Shown: positions 19,969-28,035, counted from the stretch's first letter. The stretch: 28,035 nucleotides of DNA from a virus (IMGVR_UViG_3300012355_000003:1-28035); one strand, 5' to 3'. The notes: generated by a model not told the origin, from the sequence alone. A program made the numbers and translations.

Positions 19969-22626
19969 GTGGATGTGAACGCGTCCCGGACCATCTCCGG
20001 CGTGGGTGTCGCCGCTGCCGGCACGGCCAAGGACCTCCAGGTCCTGTCCACCGGCACGCTCAAGTTCGTCGGTGCCGCCGGTGCCGCCGGCATCGCCTCC
20101 GTTGGGCTGGCTGGCGCGCTCGGGGTCGGCCTGGGTGGCGCGTTCGCGGCCGCTGGCGTGGGCGTGGCACTCCTGAACAAGAATGTTCAGGACACTTTTA
20201 AGAACCTCGGTACCAACCTGAAGTCGCAGCTCGCGTCGGTCAGCAAGCCGGTCCAGACCGCGATGCTCGACCTGGCCAAGTACATCAAGACGGCGTTCAC
20301 AACGATGAAGCCGCTGTTCGCGGGCTTCTTCCAGGCGGTCGCGCCGCTGATCACGATCATCGGGCAGGGTCTGGTCGGCGCGGTCGCGAACCTGGTCGGC
20401 GAGTTCACCCCGCTGATCAAGGTGGTCACCCCGATCGTGCGGGAGTTGTTCAACCAGCTCCCTGATCTGATCGGGAACATCGCCTACGCGTTGAACGAGA
20501 TCCTGTCACCCCTGTCGTCCAACACCAAGGCGTTCGGGACCCTGTTGCAGACGATCGGGTCGCTGCTCCCGATTGTCGGCAGCATCATCGGGTCGCTGGT
20601 CCGCCTCGGCGCCCAGATCATGCCGACGTTCCAGCGGGCGATCCTTGGGGTCGGCACCGCGCTGGACTCGGGGCTGATGAAGGTCCTGCCGTTGGTTGGC
20701 AAGGCGATCCAGACGATGCTGCCCCCGATCGCGCGGCTGGCCGCCGCGCTGCTCCCCGCGTTGGGGGCGATCTTGCGGGCGTTGCTGCCGGTCCTGTCCA
20801 GTGTTGTTGCGGCGCTAGCCGGTGCGCTTGCGAGGGTGCTCCCACAGCTGGTCCCCGCGTTCGTCGGCCTCATCCAAGTGGTTGGGCAGCTGTTGAAGGG
20901 GCTCCAGCCGTTGCTCCCGTCGCTGGTCTACCTGGCGGTGTGGATCGGCAAGGTCGCCAACAACCTGCTCAGCGCGATCCTCCCCGTCGTCGTCGCGCTG
21001 CTCAGCGGGCTGCTGCCGGCGTTGAAGGTGATCCTGCCGATCATCATCCAGGTCGCCAACCAGGTCGGGAACGCGCTGGCGGAGGCGTTCAAGCAGGCTG
21101 TCCCGTCGCTGGTCCTGCTCGCCAAGGCGGTCGGGCAGATCCTCATCGCCCTGACGCCACTGATCCCTGTGGTGGTCGCGGCGGCGTTGTCGTTCCTGCC
21201 GCTGATCCCCGCGGCCGCCAGGATCGCGTCGGTGCTCGCGCAGGGGCTGGTCCCGATCGTGCTGGCGTTGACGCCGCTGCTGGTGTTCCTCGCGCCGACC
21301 CTGGTCAAGCTCGCGGTCGCCGCGAAGCTGTGGGCGGTCGCGCAGGGGATCCTGAACGTGGTCCTAGCCGCCAACCCGATCGGGCTGGTGATCATCGCAG
21401 TCGCCGCGCTGGCCGCCGGACTGGTCTATGCGTGGAAGCACTCGGAGACATTCCGGGACGTGGTCAAGGGCGCGTTCAACGCGATCAAGGTTGCGATCGG
21501 CGCGGTCATCACGTTCATCATCACCGCGTTCCGGGGCTGGTTCGACACCGCCACGACCGTGGTGCTGGGCATCCTGCGACTGTTCGGGAAACTCCCCGGC
21601 CCGCTGGGCGCCCCCTTCCGCGCGGCGGAGGACGCGGTCCGCAAGGCCAAGGGCACCGTCGACACCCAGCTCGACAAGATCCAGAAGCGGGTCAACCAGC
21701 TGACCGGCAAGGACATCCCGATCACCGCGCGGACCAGCGTGGAGGTCTCCAAGTCGGTGCGGCAGTACCTGGCCGCCTCGAACGTGCCCGGATTCCACGC
21801 GCGGGGGACGTTGATCCCCGGCTACGGCGGCGGGGACATCTACCCTGCGTACCTGGAGCCCGGTGAGGCGGTCGTCCCCAAGGACAAGGCCGCCCGCCCC
21901 GACTTCCGCGCCTGGGCCCGCTTCATGGGCATCCCCGGGTTCCAGCTCGGCGGGCTGGTCACCAGCTACTACAACCCGACGGTGCGGCAGACCGGCCGGA
22001 TCGGCCAGTCGATGGCGGATGTCGCCGCAGCGGTGCTGGGCCAGCTCTCCAGCCTCGCGTTCGGGGGTGGTGCCGCCAGTGGCAACGTCATCAACCTCGC
22101 CTTGGCGATGGCCAAGCGGATGGCCGCCAGCTTCAAGGTCGCCCTCGCGCTGATCGAGGCCGGCATCGTCGAGTCTGGTCTGCAGAACCTCCCCTACGGG
22201 GACCGGGACTCGTTGGGGTTCCTCCAGCAGCGTCCCTCGCAGGGTTGGTTGCACCCGATGAACATCTCCTACGCCGCGTGGGATTTCCTGCGCCGCGCCA
22301 TCCCGATCCAGGGCCGTTATGGGACTGCGGGGATGCTCGCGCAGGCGGTGCAGCGGTCCGCGTTCCCCGGCCGTTACGACGCGGTCCAGGCCAGCGCGCT
22401 CGGCATCCTCCACGGCTACGGCTACGACCGTGGCGGGTTCCTACCCCCTGGCCTGTCGCTTGCCTACAACGGCACCGGCCGGCCCGAACGGGTCGGCGGC
22501 GGCAACACGTTCATGTTCAACATCACTGCGGTCGGCACCGACCGCAGTGCCGCTCGGCAGCTGCTCCAAAGCATCCGTGAGGATCTCCGCTCCCGCGGTA
22601 AGACCGCCATCGCCAATCAGCTGTAG
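19969..22626 (+). CDS. Tape measure protein with lysozyme-like domain
   Basis: The open frame begins with GTG 19969 and encodes 885 residues, but the likely true start is ATG 19925 through a frameshift (see the leader entry). The protein is dominated by long hydrophobic alpha-helical stretches (about residues 20-520), typical of tape measures that set tail length and insert into the membrane. A positive segment near 555-600 follows. Residues about 715-825 carry a muralytic domain: ALALIEAGIVESGLQNLPYG, DRDSLGFLQQRPSQGW, then AWDFLRRA, with E735 (or E730) the likely catalytic acid. This domain probably opens peptidoglycan during DNA entry. It is followed by GGGNTFMFNI and the terminal helix common in actinophage tape measures. 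Confidence 0.9.
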   Translation: MDVNASRTISGVGVAAAGTAKDLQVLSTGTLKFVGAAGAAGIASVGLAGALGVGLGGAFAAAGVGVALLNKNVQDTFKNLGTNLKSQLASVSKPVQTAMLDLAKYIKTAFTTMKPLFAGFFQAVAPLITIIGQGLVGAVANLVGEFTPLIKVVTPIVRELFNQLPDLIGNIAYALNEILSPLSSNTKAFGTLLQTIGSLLPIVGSIIGSLVRLGAQIMPTFQRAILGVGTALDSGLMKVLPLVGKAIQTMLPPIARLAAALLPALGAILRALLPVLSSVVAALAGALARVLPQLVPAFVGLIQVVGQLLKGLQPLLPSLVYLAVWIGKVANNLLSAILPVVVALLSGLLPALKVILPIIIQVANQVGNALAEAFKQAVPSLVLLAKAVGQILIALTPLIPVVVAAALSFLPLIPAAARIASVLAQGLVPIVLALTPLLVFLAPTLVKLAVAAKLWAVAQGILNVVLAANPIGLVIIAVAALAAGLVYAWKHSETFRDVVKGAFNAIKVAIGAVITFIITAFRGWFDTATTVVLGILRLFGKLPGPLGAPFRAAEDAVRKAKGTVDTQLDKIQKRVNQLTGKDIPITARTSVEVSKSVRQYLAASNVPGFHARGTLIPGYGGGDIYPAYLEPGEAVVPKDKAARPDFRAWARFMGIPGFQLGGLVTSYYNPTVRQTGRIGQSMADVAAAVLGQLSSLAFGGGAASGNVINLALAMAKRMAASFKVALALIEAGIVESGLQNLPYGDRDSLGFLQQRPSQGWLHPMNISYAAWDFLRRAIPIQGRYGTAGMLAQAVQRSAFPGRYDAVQASALGILHGYGYDRGGFLPPGLSLAYNGTGRPERVGGGNTFMFNITAVGTDRSAARQLLQSIREDLRSRGKTAIANQL

Positions 22627-22635
22627 GAGCCGTCT

Positions 22636-23331
22636 GTGGCGTCCAAGTATGTCGGCAGAGCCGCGTTGGATGACGACACCACCATCCCCGACGATCCTGT
22701 GGTGGATGGGGTGACCACCGGCCACGACACCCATCACCCGAACGCGCACTCCGCGATCCGGATCCTCGAGACCTATCTTGGGATTGCTGGTGGTTCGCCG
22801 ACGACGTCGCCGCCCGGGAGCGGCCAGGTGCTGCTGTCCACCAGCGCTGGGCAGTCGGACTGGGCGGCCCCACCGGTCGGCACCCCCTCAAGCACGGTCG
22901 TCGCCAACGACTACACCACCGCGTCCACCGCCGGCGTGGCCACGCCCTACAGTCGTGGGGATCACAAGCACCGCTCCGACCGGCCGATCCTGCCGTTCGT
23001 GTGGACGGTCGACACGGTCACCAACCCGCTGGACCTTCAATACAACCTGTGCGTGCCATTCAACGCCGACCTGTACAGCCTCACCCTCTCCCTCAAGAAC
23101 GTCGCCACCACCGGCTCCAACACCAAGGTCGACCTGAAGGTCGGCGGCACCAGCCGCCTGACGACGCAGCCGGAGATCGTGGTCGGGCAGTCCCTCAACA
23201 CGGTCGCGGCGGTGTTCTCCTCCACCACGCTGACGGGTGGGTCCAGCATCATCACCACCCACATCACGCAGGGGTCGTCGGGTGGGCCGCTGACGATCCT
23301 GCTGCTCGTCCAGCTGACGGTGCCAGCGTGA
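22636..23331 (+). CDS. Minor tail protein (231 aa)
   Basis: GTG 22636 has AGGAG 8 bases upstream. The N-terminal 90 residues are linker-like (DDTTIPDDPVVDGVTTGHDT, PPGSGQVLLST) and include a histidine-rich HDTHHPNAHSA; a YSRGDHKH segment near residue 107-114 is a motif often seen at the base of phage tail or fibre domains. Residues about 120-231 form a beta sandwich (FVWTVDTVTNPLDLQYNLCV, TKVDLKVGG, TTHITQGS, LTILLLVQLTVPA). It ends in GTGA with the glycosidase gene. Probably a tail-tip or fibre-base component; exact role not visible. Confidence 0.65.
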   Translation: MASKYVGRAALDDDTTIPDDPVVDGVTTGHDTHHPNAHSAIRILETYLGIAGGSPTTSPPGSGQVLLSTSAGQSDWAAPPVGTPSSTVVANDYTTASTAGVATPYSRGDHKHRSDRPILPFVWTVDTVTNPLDLQYNLCVPFNADLYSLTLSLKNVATTGSNTKVDLKVGGTSRLTTQPEIVVGQSLNTVAAVFSSTTLTGGSSIITTHITQGSSGGPLTILLLVQLTVPA

Positions 23332-25667
23332 GCCTTGATGGCATCCTGCAGCCCAATGTCGGGGTGCTGTTCGGGGGCTACCCCTCCAGCACCTGCGACA
23401 GCACCACCTCATACCTGACTCGGGTCCGCAACCACGAGAACGCGATCGGCCGGACCAGCGCGACCAACGGCATCCTCAACATCGTCGCCAACTACCACGA
23501 CTGGAACGACTACGCGACCACGTTCCCGACCGCAGACGAGCAGACACTGGCCAGCGAGGGTCGACTGCTGCTGATCACCTGGACCCCCCGGATCTTCGGC
23601 AGCTCGACGCAGTACAACTGGACTGACATTGCCGCTGGCGCCTACGACGCCTCGATCGTGATCCCGCAGGCCAAGCTGATGCGGGACTGGGGCCACAAGT
23701 TCTTCCTCGCGTTCCACAACGAGATGAACGCCAGTTCGACGGCGCAGGGCGGAACCTACGGCTCCGACGCCGACTACGCTGCGGCGGCGCAGCACATCCA
23801 TGACGTATTCGTCGCGCAGGGCGCGCTCAACGTGGTGTGGATGTTCAGCCCGTCCGGATACACCACCACCATCAGCCGGATGAACACGCTGTACCCGGGC
23901 GACGCCTACGTTGACTGGATCGGGAACCACCCATACGGCAGCACCAACACCAGCGAGGACCTCGACTACGTCCTGCAGACCAAGTACCCCATGTACAACT
24001 GGGCCACGGTCACCAAGAGCGGGTCGCACACCAAGCCGATGATGCTTGGAGAGTGGGGGAAGCGGGAAACCAGCGGCACCTACCCGAACACCAAGCAGGG
24101 GTTCTACGACCAGGTCCGCACCACCCTGCAGGTCAACTATCCGCTGATCAAGGCGATCGTGTACTACAACGGGACCGGCGGTGGTACCACCAGCGAGTGC
24201 TTCGACACCTCCGCCGCTGCGACCACCGGCTATAAGGCGCTGGCGGCGGCGGACGCTTTCAACCCGGACCTGTCCCCAGCCGGCCCACCGACCGCCACCG
24301 GCGCGTTCCGGGCCAGCGCCGCCACCGCGTTCTCCAACACAGCCTCCAAAGCGATCGTCATCCCTGCGGCGGTGCAGGCCGCCGATGGGATGCTGCTGTG
24401 GCATACCTGCACCCGCACCGGTCTGAAGAACGCCGCGCAGGGGACCAACCTCGCCAACGTCACCACCGGCAACTCGAACACTGTCGGGTCGAACCCGTGG
24501 GATGCGATCGGTGCGACCATCCCCGTCTACTCGAGCACGCAGGCGCATTCGGGGACCACGTCGATCCACTACAGCCTCGCCGCGAGCACGACCGTGCGGA
24601 CCGCCTGGACCGCCGCGTCGTTTGGGGCAACGTCAAGCTACTACGGCAGGTTGTACTACTACCGGACCGCGCTGCCACCCCAGATCACCCGCCTGTTCCA
24701 ACAGAACGGCGCGAACTCGACGCCGCTGCAATGGGGGATCGGGCTGGACACCGCCGGGAAAGTCATCGTCCGCGACATCCCAGGCGCCTCCACCAAGTAC
24801 ACCTCCACGATCACCCCGGCCGCCAACGTGTGGAACCGGATCGAATGGCAAGCCGTCTGGAACGGGTCGACCACCACCATCACGATCTGGATCTATGAGA
24901 ACACCGGCGCGTCGGAGACAACCATCGACGAGGGTCCGGTCAACGCGACCGCGATCACCCAGGCCGCCGCTGGTGGCGAGTACAACTTCGGGATGCAGTC
25001 CCCATCCCAAACCTACGACATCTACCTCGACGACATGGGCCTGGACGTCAACGCGAAGATGGGACCCGCCGGAACCTCCGCGGTCCTGACCGGCCCGACC
25101 GGGTGGACAGAGGTTATCCCGACCGGCACCCAGCAGGTCGCGGTCGGCGCGGGGGAGCTGTCCAGCCGCTGCTTCCGCAAGACCGCCGCAGCTGGCGACC
25201 CCAACTCAACGATCACCCTGAACACCGACGTGAACGCGCACGGGTCGATCGACCTGGTCGCCTACTCCGGCGCCGACCAACTCGCGCTCGTCGACGTGGC
25301 CGCCGCATCCACCAAGAACACCGACTCCACCACCGTCGTCACCCCGAACGCGACCACCAGCGGCTCAAGCGACCTGATCATCTCCGCCGCGTTCACCCGC
25401 GACAACCCGGGCGGGCTCACGTCGTCGTGGACGCTGCCAGGTGGTGAGGCGCAACGCGCCGTGGCGTTCCCGTCGGGCACCTCGGATGGGCGGGTCGCCA
25501 GTGTCGTCACCGACGACGCCACCACCCACGGCATCGGTACCTACGGAACGAAGACGTTCACCGCCTCAGCGGGCAGCTACCTGGGGATCGGGTGGACGGT
25601 GGCGATCAAGAGTACAGCGGCGGTATCCAGCGGGCAGTCGTTCGGAATGATGTCCACCCACAACTAG
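23328..25667 (+). CDS. Tail-tip protein with GH26-like glycosidase and nested LamG-like domain
   Basis: GTG 23328 overlaps the previous stop. The 779-residue protein has three parts. Residues 1-310 are a TIM-barrel hydrolase resembling GH26 mannanases: LFGGYPS at the start, FFLAFHNEMN with acid/base E132, VVWMFSPSG, YVDWIGNHPYG, and MMLGEWGK with nucleophile E242. Residues about 325-363 start a beta sandwich (ASKAIVIPAAVQAADGMLLW) that resumes at about 588 (LTGPTGWTEVIPTG, then SRCFRKTAAAG and DLVAYSGAD), interrupted by a LamG-like domain at about 365-585 ending DIYLDDMGLDVNAKMGPAG. It should bind and cut a host-surface polysaccharide. Mannan-type substrate is inferred from family resemblance only. 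Confidence 0.8.
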   Translation: MSLDGILQPNVGVLFGGYPSSTCDSTTSYLTRVRNHENAIGRTSATNGILNIVANYHDWNDYATTFPTADEQTLASEGRLLLITWTPRIFGSSTQYNWTDIAAGAYDASIVIPQAKLMRDWGHKFFLAFHNEMNASSTAQGGTYGSDADYAAAAQHIHDVFVAQGALNVVWMFSPSGYTTTISRMNTLYPGDAYVDWIGNHPYGSTNTSEDLDYVLQTKYPMYNWATVTKSGSHTKPMMLGEWGKRETSGTYPNTKQGFYDQVRTTLQVNYPLIKAIVYYNGTGGGTTSECFDTSAAATTGYKALAAADAFNPDLSPAGPPTATGAFRASAATAFSNTASKAIVIPAAVQAADGMLLWHTCTRTGLKNAAQGTNLANVTTGNSNTVGSNPWDAIGATIPVYSSTQAHSGTTSIHYSLAASTTVRTAWTAASFGATSSYYGRLYYYRTALPPQITRLFQQNGANSTPLQWGIGLDTAGKVIVRDIPGASTKYTSTITPAANVWNRIEWQAVWNGSTTTITIWIYENTGASETTIDEGPVNATAITQAAAGGEYNFGMQSPSQTYDIYLDDMGLDVNAKMGPAGTSAVLTGPTGWTEVIPTGTQQVAVGAGELSSRCFRKTAAAGDPNSTITLNTDVNAHGSIDLVAYSGADQLALVDVAAASTKNTDSTTVVTPNATTSGSSDLIISAAFTRDNPGGLTSSWTLPGGEAQRAVAFPSGTSDGRVASVVTDDATTHGIGTYGTKTFTASAGSYLGIGWTVAIKSTAAVSSGQSFGMMSTHN

Positions 25668-25679
25668 CGGCGGCCAGCG

Positions 25680-26984
25680 ATGCCCGACGTCTACACCGAC
25701 ACCTACCACGACCTGTACGGAACGATCGGCCCGCAGGTCGGCGCGATCTACTCCCTCGACGGGATCAACGCACCCCAAGTCATCATCGAGGTCGCGTTCG
25801 GAGGGACCACCACCGTCGACCCCGCCGGCGGTTACTTCGTCCTCGACCAATCCGCGCTGGGGACCGGGCAGCTCGGCACGGTCGGGTTCGTCGACGTCAC
25901 CGCCGACGTGAAACGGGTCAGCTTCCAGCGTGGCCAGGCCGGCGAACTCGAAGCAGCCTCACCGGGGACCTGCCAGATCGTCCTCGACAACACCGCCGGG
26001 ACCTACGACCCCCTCAACCCATCCAGCCCCTGGTCCGGCCTACTCGACGTCGGCGTGGCCGTGTGGGTCAAAGCGGTCTGGCAAACCGTCACCTATCCGC
26101 TGTACCGCGGGTTCACCGATTCCATCAGCATCGACGCCGGGTTCGACCCCACCGTCACCTTGGGCTGCACCGACGGACTCGAGGTGCTCGCCCGCGCCGT
26201 GTTGCGGTCCGGATTCCCCTACCCGGACGGGGAGACCACCGGGCAGCGGATCAACCGGATCCTCGACGGGGCCGCCTGGCCGACCACGCTCCGCAAGATC
26301 GACACGGGCCTGTCCCTCTGCCAGCAGACCGTCCTTGGGGATGCGGGGTCGGCGTTGCAGATGGTGAACGACGCGGCCGCCACCGAGCTCGGCTTCGTCG
26401 CTGTCGACGGGAACGGTGCGCTGGTGTTCTACGACCGCCTACACCCCTACCTGGCGCACCGGTCCCAAAACGTCCGCGCGACCATCTCCGACGTCGGCAC
26501 CGACGTGGACATGCTCGAGCTGACCGTGTCAAAACAGCGGGACACGGTCGCCAACCGGGCGCTCATCACCCGCAACGGCGGCATCGAACAGCAAGCCGAC
26601 AACACCGCCTCCCAGGCTGCCTATGGGATCCGGACGTTCCCGGGGACCGCGGGCCCGCTGCTGCGGGTCGACTCAGACGCGCTGTCATTGGGGAACTGGA
26701 TCGTCGGCCGGTCCAAAACCCCAACCGTGCGGGTCACCCACGTCACCATCCACGCGGAAACCCAAGGGATGTGGACGACCCTGCTCGGCCTCACCTACCT
26801 CGACCGGATCCGGGTCATCCGCGACTACGGCCCCAACACCCTGGACGTGCAGGTCATCATCCAGGCACTCAACCACGACATCACCCAGGACTACTGGGAA
26901 ATCGGGTTCGACACCCGCAACGTCGACAGCTTCAAGCCGTGGGTGCTGAACACCTCGAAACTCAACACCGGGACGCTGGCCTAG
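25680..26984 (+). CDS. Minor tail protein, tail-tip/hub type (434 aa)
   Basis: ATG 25680 lies 12 bases after the glycosidase stop. Residues about 40-130 contain IEVAFGG ... GFVDVTADVKRVSFQRGQAG and the block TCQIVLDNTAGTYDPLNPSS with PLYRGFTDSI, which is the hallmark of a widespread actinophage minor tail protein. The middle (about 160-260) is TLGCTDGLEVLARAVL, GETTGQRINRILDGA and the QMVNDAAATELGFVAVDGNG barrel segment, as in tail-hub proteins. The C-terminal part (VTHVTIHAE, YLDRIRVI, DVQVIIQALNHDI, YWEIGFDT) is a beta-rich hub domain. It probably sits at the tail tip and links the tape measure end to receptor-binding parts. Confidence 0.8.
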   Translation: MPDVYTDTYHDLYGTIGPQVGAIYSLDGINAPQVIIEVAFGGTTTVDPAGGYFVLDQSALGTGQLGTVGFVDVTADVKRVSFQRGQAGELEAASPGTCQIVLDNTAGTYDPLNPSSPWSGLLDVGVAVWVKAVWQTVTYPLYRGFTDSISIDAGFDPTVTLGCTDGLEVLARAVLRSGFPYPDGETTGQRINRILDGAAWPTTLRKIDTGLSLCQQTVLGDAGSALQMVNDAAATELGFVAVDGNGALVFYDRLHPYLAHRSQNVRATISDVGTDVDMLELTVSKQRDTVANRALITRNGGIEQQADNTASQAAYGIRTFPGTAGPLLRVDSDALSLGNWIVGRSKTPTVRVTHVTIHAETQGMWTTLLGLTYLDRIRVIRDYGPNTLDVQVIIQALNHDITQDYWEIGFDTRNVDSFKPWVLNTSKLNTGTLA

Positions 26985-26997
26985 GAGGACGATCACA

Positions 26998-27318
26998 ACG
27001 GCTAGAAAGACGTGGTCAAGCGGAGACATTTTGACCGCTTCGGACCTAAATACGCTAGTTGTGCAGGCCGCGCCCGGGTCGAGCCGCACCCTGCATATCG
27101 GGACCTTCACTGGGACGACCGACGCCAGCGGGTATCTGACCGTCACGCACGGTGCCGGGTTCACCCCGAGCATCGTCATCGCGATCCAGACCAGCCCTGG
27201 TGGTGGCGCTCAGACCGGGGTCATGGGGATACAGAGTATCGGGGCGACAACGTTCGTGGTGCGCGGGAACACTATCGGCGCGGCATCGTTCGCCGGTTAC
27301 TACCTGTGCATGGCATGA
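26998..27318 (+). CDS. Small tail-associated protein, probable ACG start (106 aa)
   Basis: The frame has no ATG, GTG or TTG near its good ribosome binding site (GGAGG 26984-26988). Reading from ACG 26998, 9 bases after it, gives [M]ARKTWSSGDILTASDLNTLV, which matches the N-terminus 'A.KTW..G..LTASDLNT' of a very common phage structural family. TTG 27031 with GGAG 6 bases ahead is the only canonical start but would cut this motif in half. The remainder (IGTFTGTTDASGYLTVTHGAG, ASFAGYYLCMA) is a small beta domain often found at the end of fibre-associated proteins. A sequence change of ATG to ACG is also possible. Confidence 0.65.
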   Translation, partial: TARKTWSSGDILTASDLNTLVVQAAPGSSRTLHIGTFTGTTDASGYLTVTHGAGFTPSIVIAIQTSPGGGAQTGVMGIQSIGATTFVVRGNTIGAASFAGYYLCMA

Positions 27319-27321
27319 CCC

Positions 27322-27663
27322 ATGCCACCTTCTGGTCTTGCTGAGGCGATCACGATCATCCTCGGCGGCTTGGGGATTGTCGGAATCCTCGCTGCCGCAG
27401 CGGCGGTGGCACGCTCGTCGTCGATCAAAAGCAATTTAGAGCTGCTTCGCGGGGAGGTCGCCGACCTGACCGCCTCCAACGCCAGGTTGGAAGGCGAGAA
27501 CACCAAGATGAGCCAGGAACTCCAGGTGCTGCGGGATCTGGTCACCTCCCGAACCGACGTGCAAGAGCTCGCCAAGGAGATCCGGACCATGGTCAGGACC
27601 ATCCATGATGGGTATGTGGTGTTGGCGGCTGCGCAGCAGGGGCAGGCCCGCCCGGGACCATGA
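27322..27663 (+). CDS. Membrane-anchored coiled-coil protein (113 aa)
   Basis: ATG 27322 lies 3 bases after the previous stop. Residues about 7-30 (AEAITIILGGLGIVGILAAAAAV) form one membrane helix; residues about 35-85 (SNLELLRGEVADLTASNARL ... LQVLRDLVTSRTDVQELAK) are a heptad-rich coiled coil; the end is short and polar. The location after the tail genes, where actinophages often place lysis genes, and the topology would fit a holin accessory or spanin-like membrane protein, but no lysin is seen in the window. Alternative: a membrane-associated structural helper. Confidence 0.6.
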   Translation: MPPSGLAEAITIILGGLGIVGILAAAAAVARSSSIKSNLELLRGEVADLTASNARLEGENTKMSQELQVLRDLVTSRTDVQELAKEIRTMVRTIHDGYVVLAAAQQGQARPGP

Positions 27664-27986
27664 GCGATCTTGAGACCGAGATGGAGTCGGCCCGCAACAG
27701 CACCCACGATCTCGGCAGCGGCCATCAAGCCCGGTTCTACCGGACCAGCCTATCCGAGTGGCCAGTCGGCGTGGTCGACATGCACCAAGCCCCTGACAGT
27801 TCCCTATGCGGATGCAGCCTGCCGTTCGCCGACAGCCCCGAGGCGTGGCGCACCCAGGCCGACGGGAGCGTCATCCCCGGCTGGCAGGTCATCTCCCATG
27901 TGCCACTCACCCTGATCCCCTCGGTCGTCTGCACCCGCTGCGGCACGCATGGCTTCATCATTGATGGACGGTGGCGGTCCGCATGA
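27660..27986 (+). CDS. Cysteine-containing protein, DUF6527-like pattern (108 aa)
   Basis: ATG 27660 overlaps the previous stop as ATGA. The C-terminal half contains WQVISHVPLTLIPSVVC, then CTRCGTHGFIIDGRW (about residues 91-105), the 'PS..C..CG.HGFI.DGRW' pattern of small zinc-binding proteins found in phages and mobile elements. Two further cysteines lie at LCGCSLPF (about 49-56), completing a possible four-cysteine metal site. Function of the group is unknown. It overlaps the last, truncated gene by 4 bases. Family naming is tentative. Confidence 0.6.
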   Translation: MSDLETEMESARNSTHDLGSGHQARFYRTSLSEWPVGVVDMHQAPDSSLCGCSLPFADSPEAWRTQADGSVIPGWQVISHVPLTLIPSVVCTRCGTHGFIIDGRWRSA

Positions 27987-28035
27987 GCGTCAGCCGACGG
28001 ATCGGGATGGTGCGGGCCCGGCATGCGCGGCAGAC
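27983..28035 (+). CDS. N-terminal end of an unknown gene (partial)
   Basis: ATG 27983 overlaps the stop of the preceding gene (ATGA) and the frame stays open to the window end. The 17 visible residues are arginine-rich (SVSRRIGMVRARHARQ). Too short for any assignment. Confidence 0.5.
   Translation, partial: MSVSRRIGMVRARHARQ

Noticed and set aside
21364-22413. 349-aa open frame opposite the tape measure
   Set aside because: Antisense shadow of a well-supported gene, rich in Gly, Arg and Asp without any motif.
23409-24569. 386-aa open frame opposite the GH26-like gene
   Set aside because: Arg/Gly/Val-rich shadow; the plus strand has catalytic motifs and tight gene coupling.
25592-27034. 480-aa plus-strand frame overlapping the minor tail gene
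   Set aside because: Almost entirely Arg/Pro/His/Gly, the usual +1 shadow of high-GC coding DNA; the minor tail frame has recognised motifs.

Overview
The window is the structural (head and tail) module of a tailed siphovirus or related prophage. The GC content is high, the genes are packed with ATGA, GTGA and TGATG start/stop overlaps, GTG starts are frequent and Shine-Dalgarno sites are strong. Together with the protein families present (HNH with an 'LEHEHCNRSAG' motif, TerL/portal/HK97 protease/HK97-fold capsid, a tape measure with a lysozyme-like domain), this points to a phage of an Actinomycetota host. No integrase, tRNA, CRISPR array or insertion sequence is visible, so lifestyle cannot be decided from this window.

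Layout. 1-1446: small early-type genes ending in an HNH endonuclease. 1447-1812: the only long gap, AT-richer than its surroundings, with an inverted repeat, a possible promoter and three AATAGCG repeats just before the terminase genes. 1813-5997: terminase small and large subunits, four small accessory genes, portal. 5994-7121: a four-gene block on the opposite strand (PH-like protein, excisionase-like HTH, HNH chimera, 58-aa protein) inside the head module. 7226-9827: prohead protease and major capsid protein. 9861-10606: a free-standing HNH gene bracketed by two perfect hairpins. 10619-12276: methyltransferase plus glycosyltransferase. 12266-14454: small virion-type proteins, a secreted micro-peptide, a one-helix membrane micro-protein and a gene remnant. 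14473-16077: a protein with about twelve 18-residue repeats. 16078-18721: head-tail connector, tail terminator candidate and tail tube. 18721-19307: tail assembly chaperones joined by a -1 frameshift at CCCTTTG. 19307-27318: gp10-like protein, tape measure, and minor tail proteins including a GH26-like glycosidase. 27322-28035: a TM/coiled-coil protein, a cysteine-containing protein and a truncated gene.

How it works together. TerS/TerL package DNA through the portal into a shell of the HK97-type capsid protein matured by the protease. The connector genes join head to tail. The tube protein polymerises around the tape measure with help from the G/GT chaperones. The tape measure carries a predicted peptidoglycan-cutting domain and the tail tip a predicted mannan-type glycosidase, suggesting a two-step attack on a polysaccharide-coated Gram-positive envelope. 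The methyltransferase/glycosyltransferase pair beside the capsid gene may decorate the virion.

Most unusual points: the antisense block with an HNH fused to an HTH tail; the tape-measure start, which makes sense only with a frameshift; the stop-separated C-terminal remnant at 14404-14454; the nested LamG-like domain in the GH26-like tail protein; a probable ACG start at 26998; and two unannotated-size genes encoding secreted and membrane micro-proteins.
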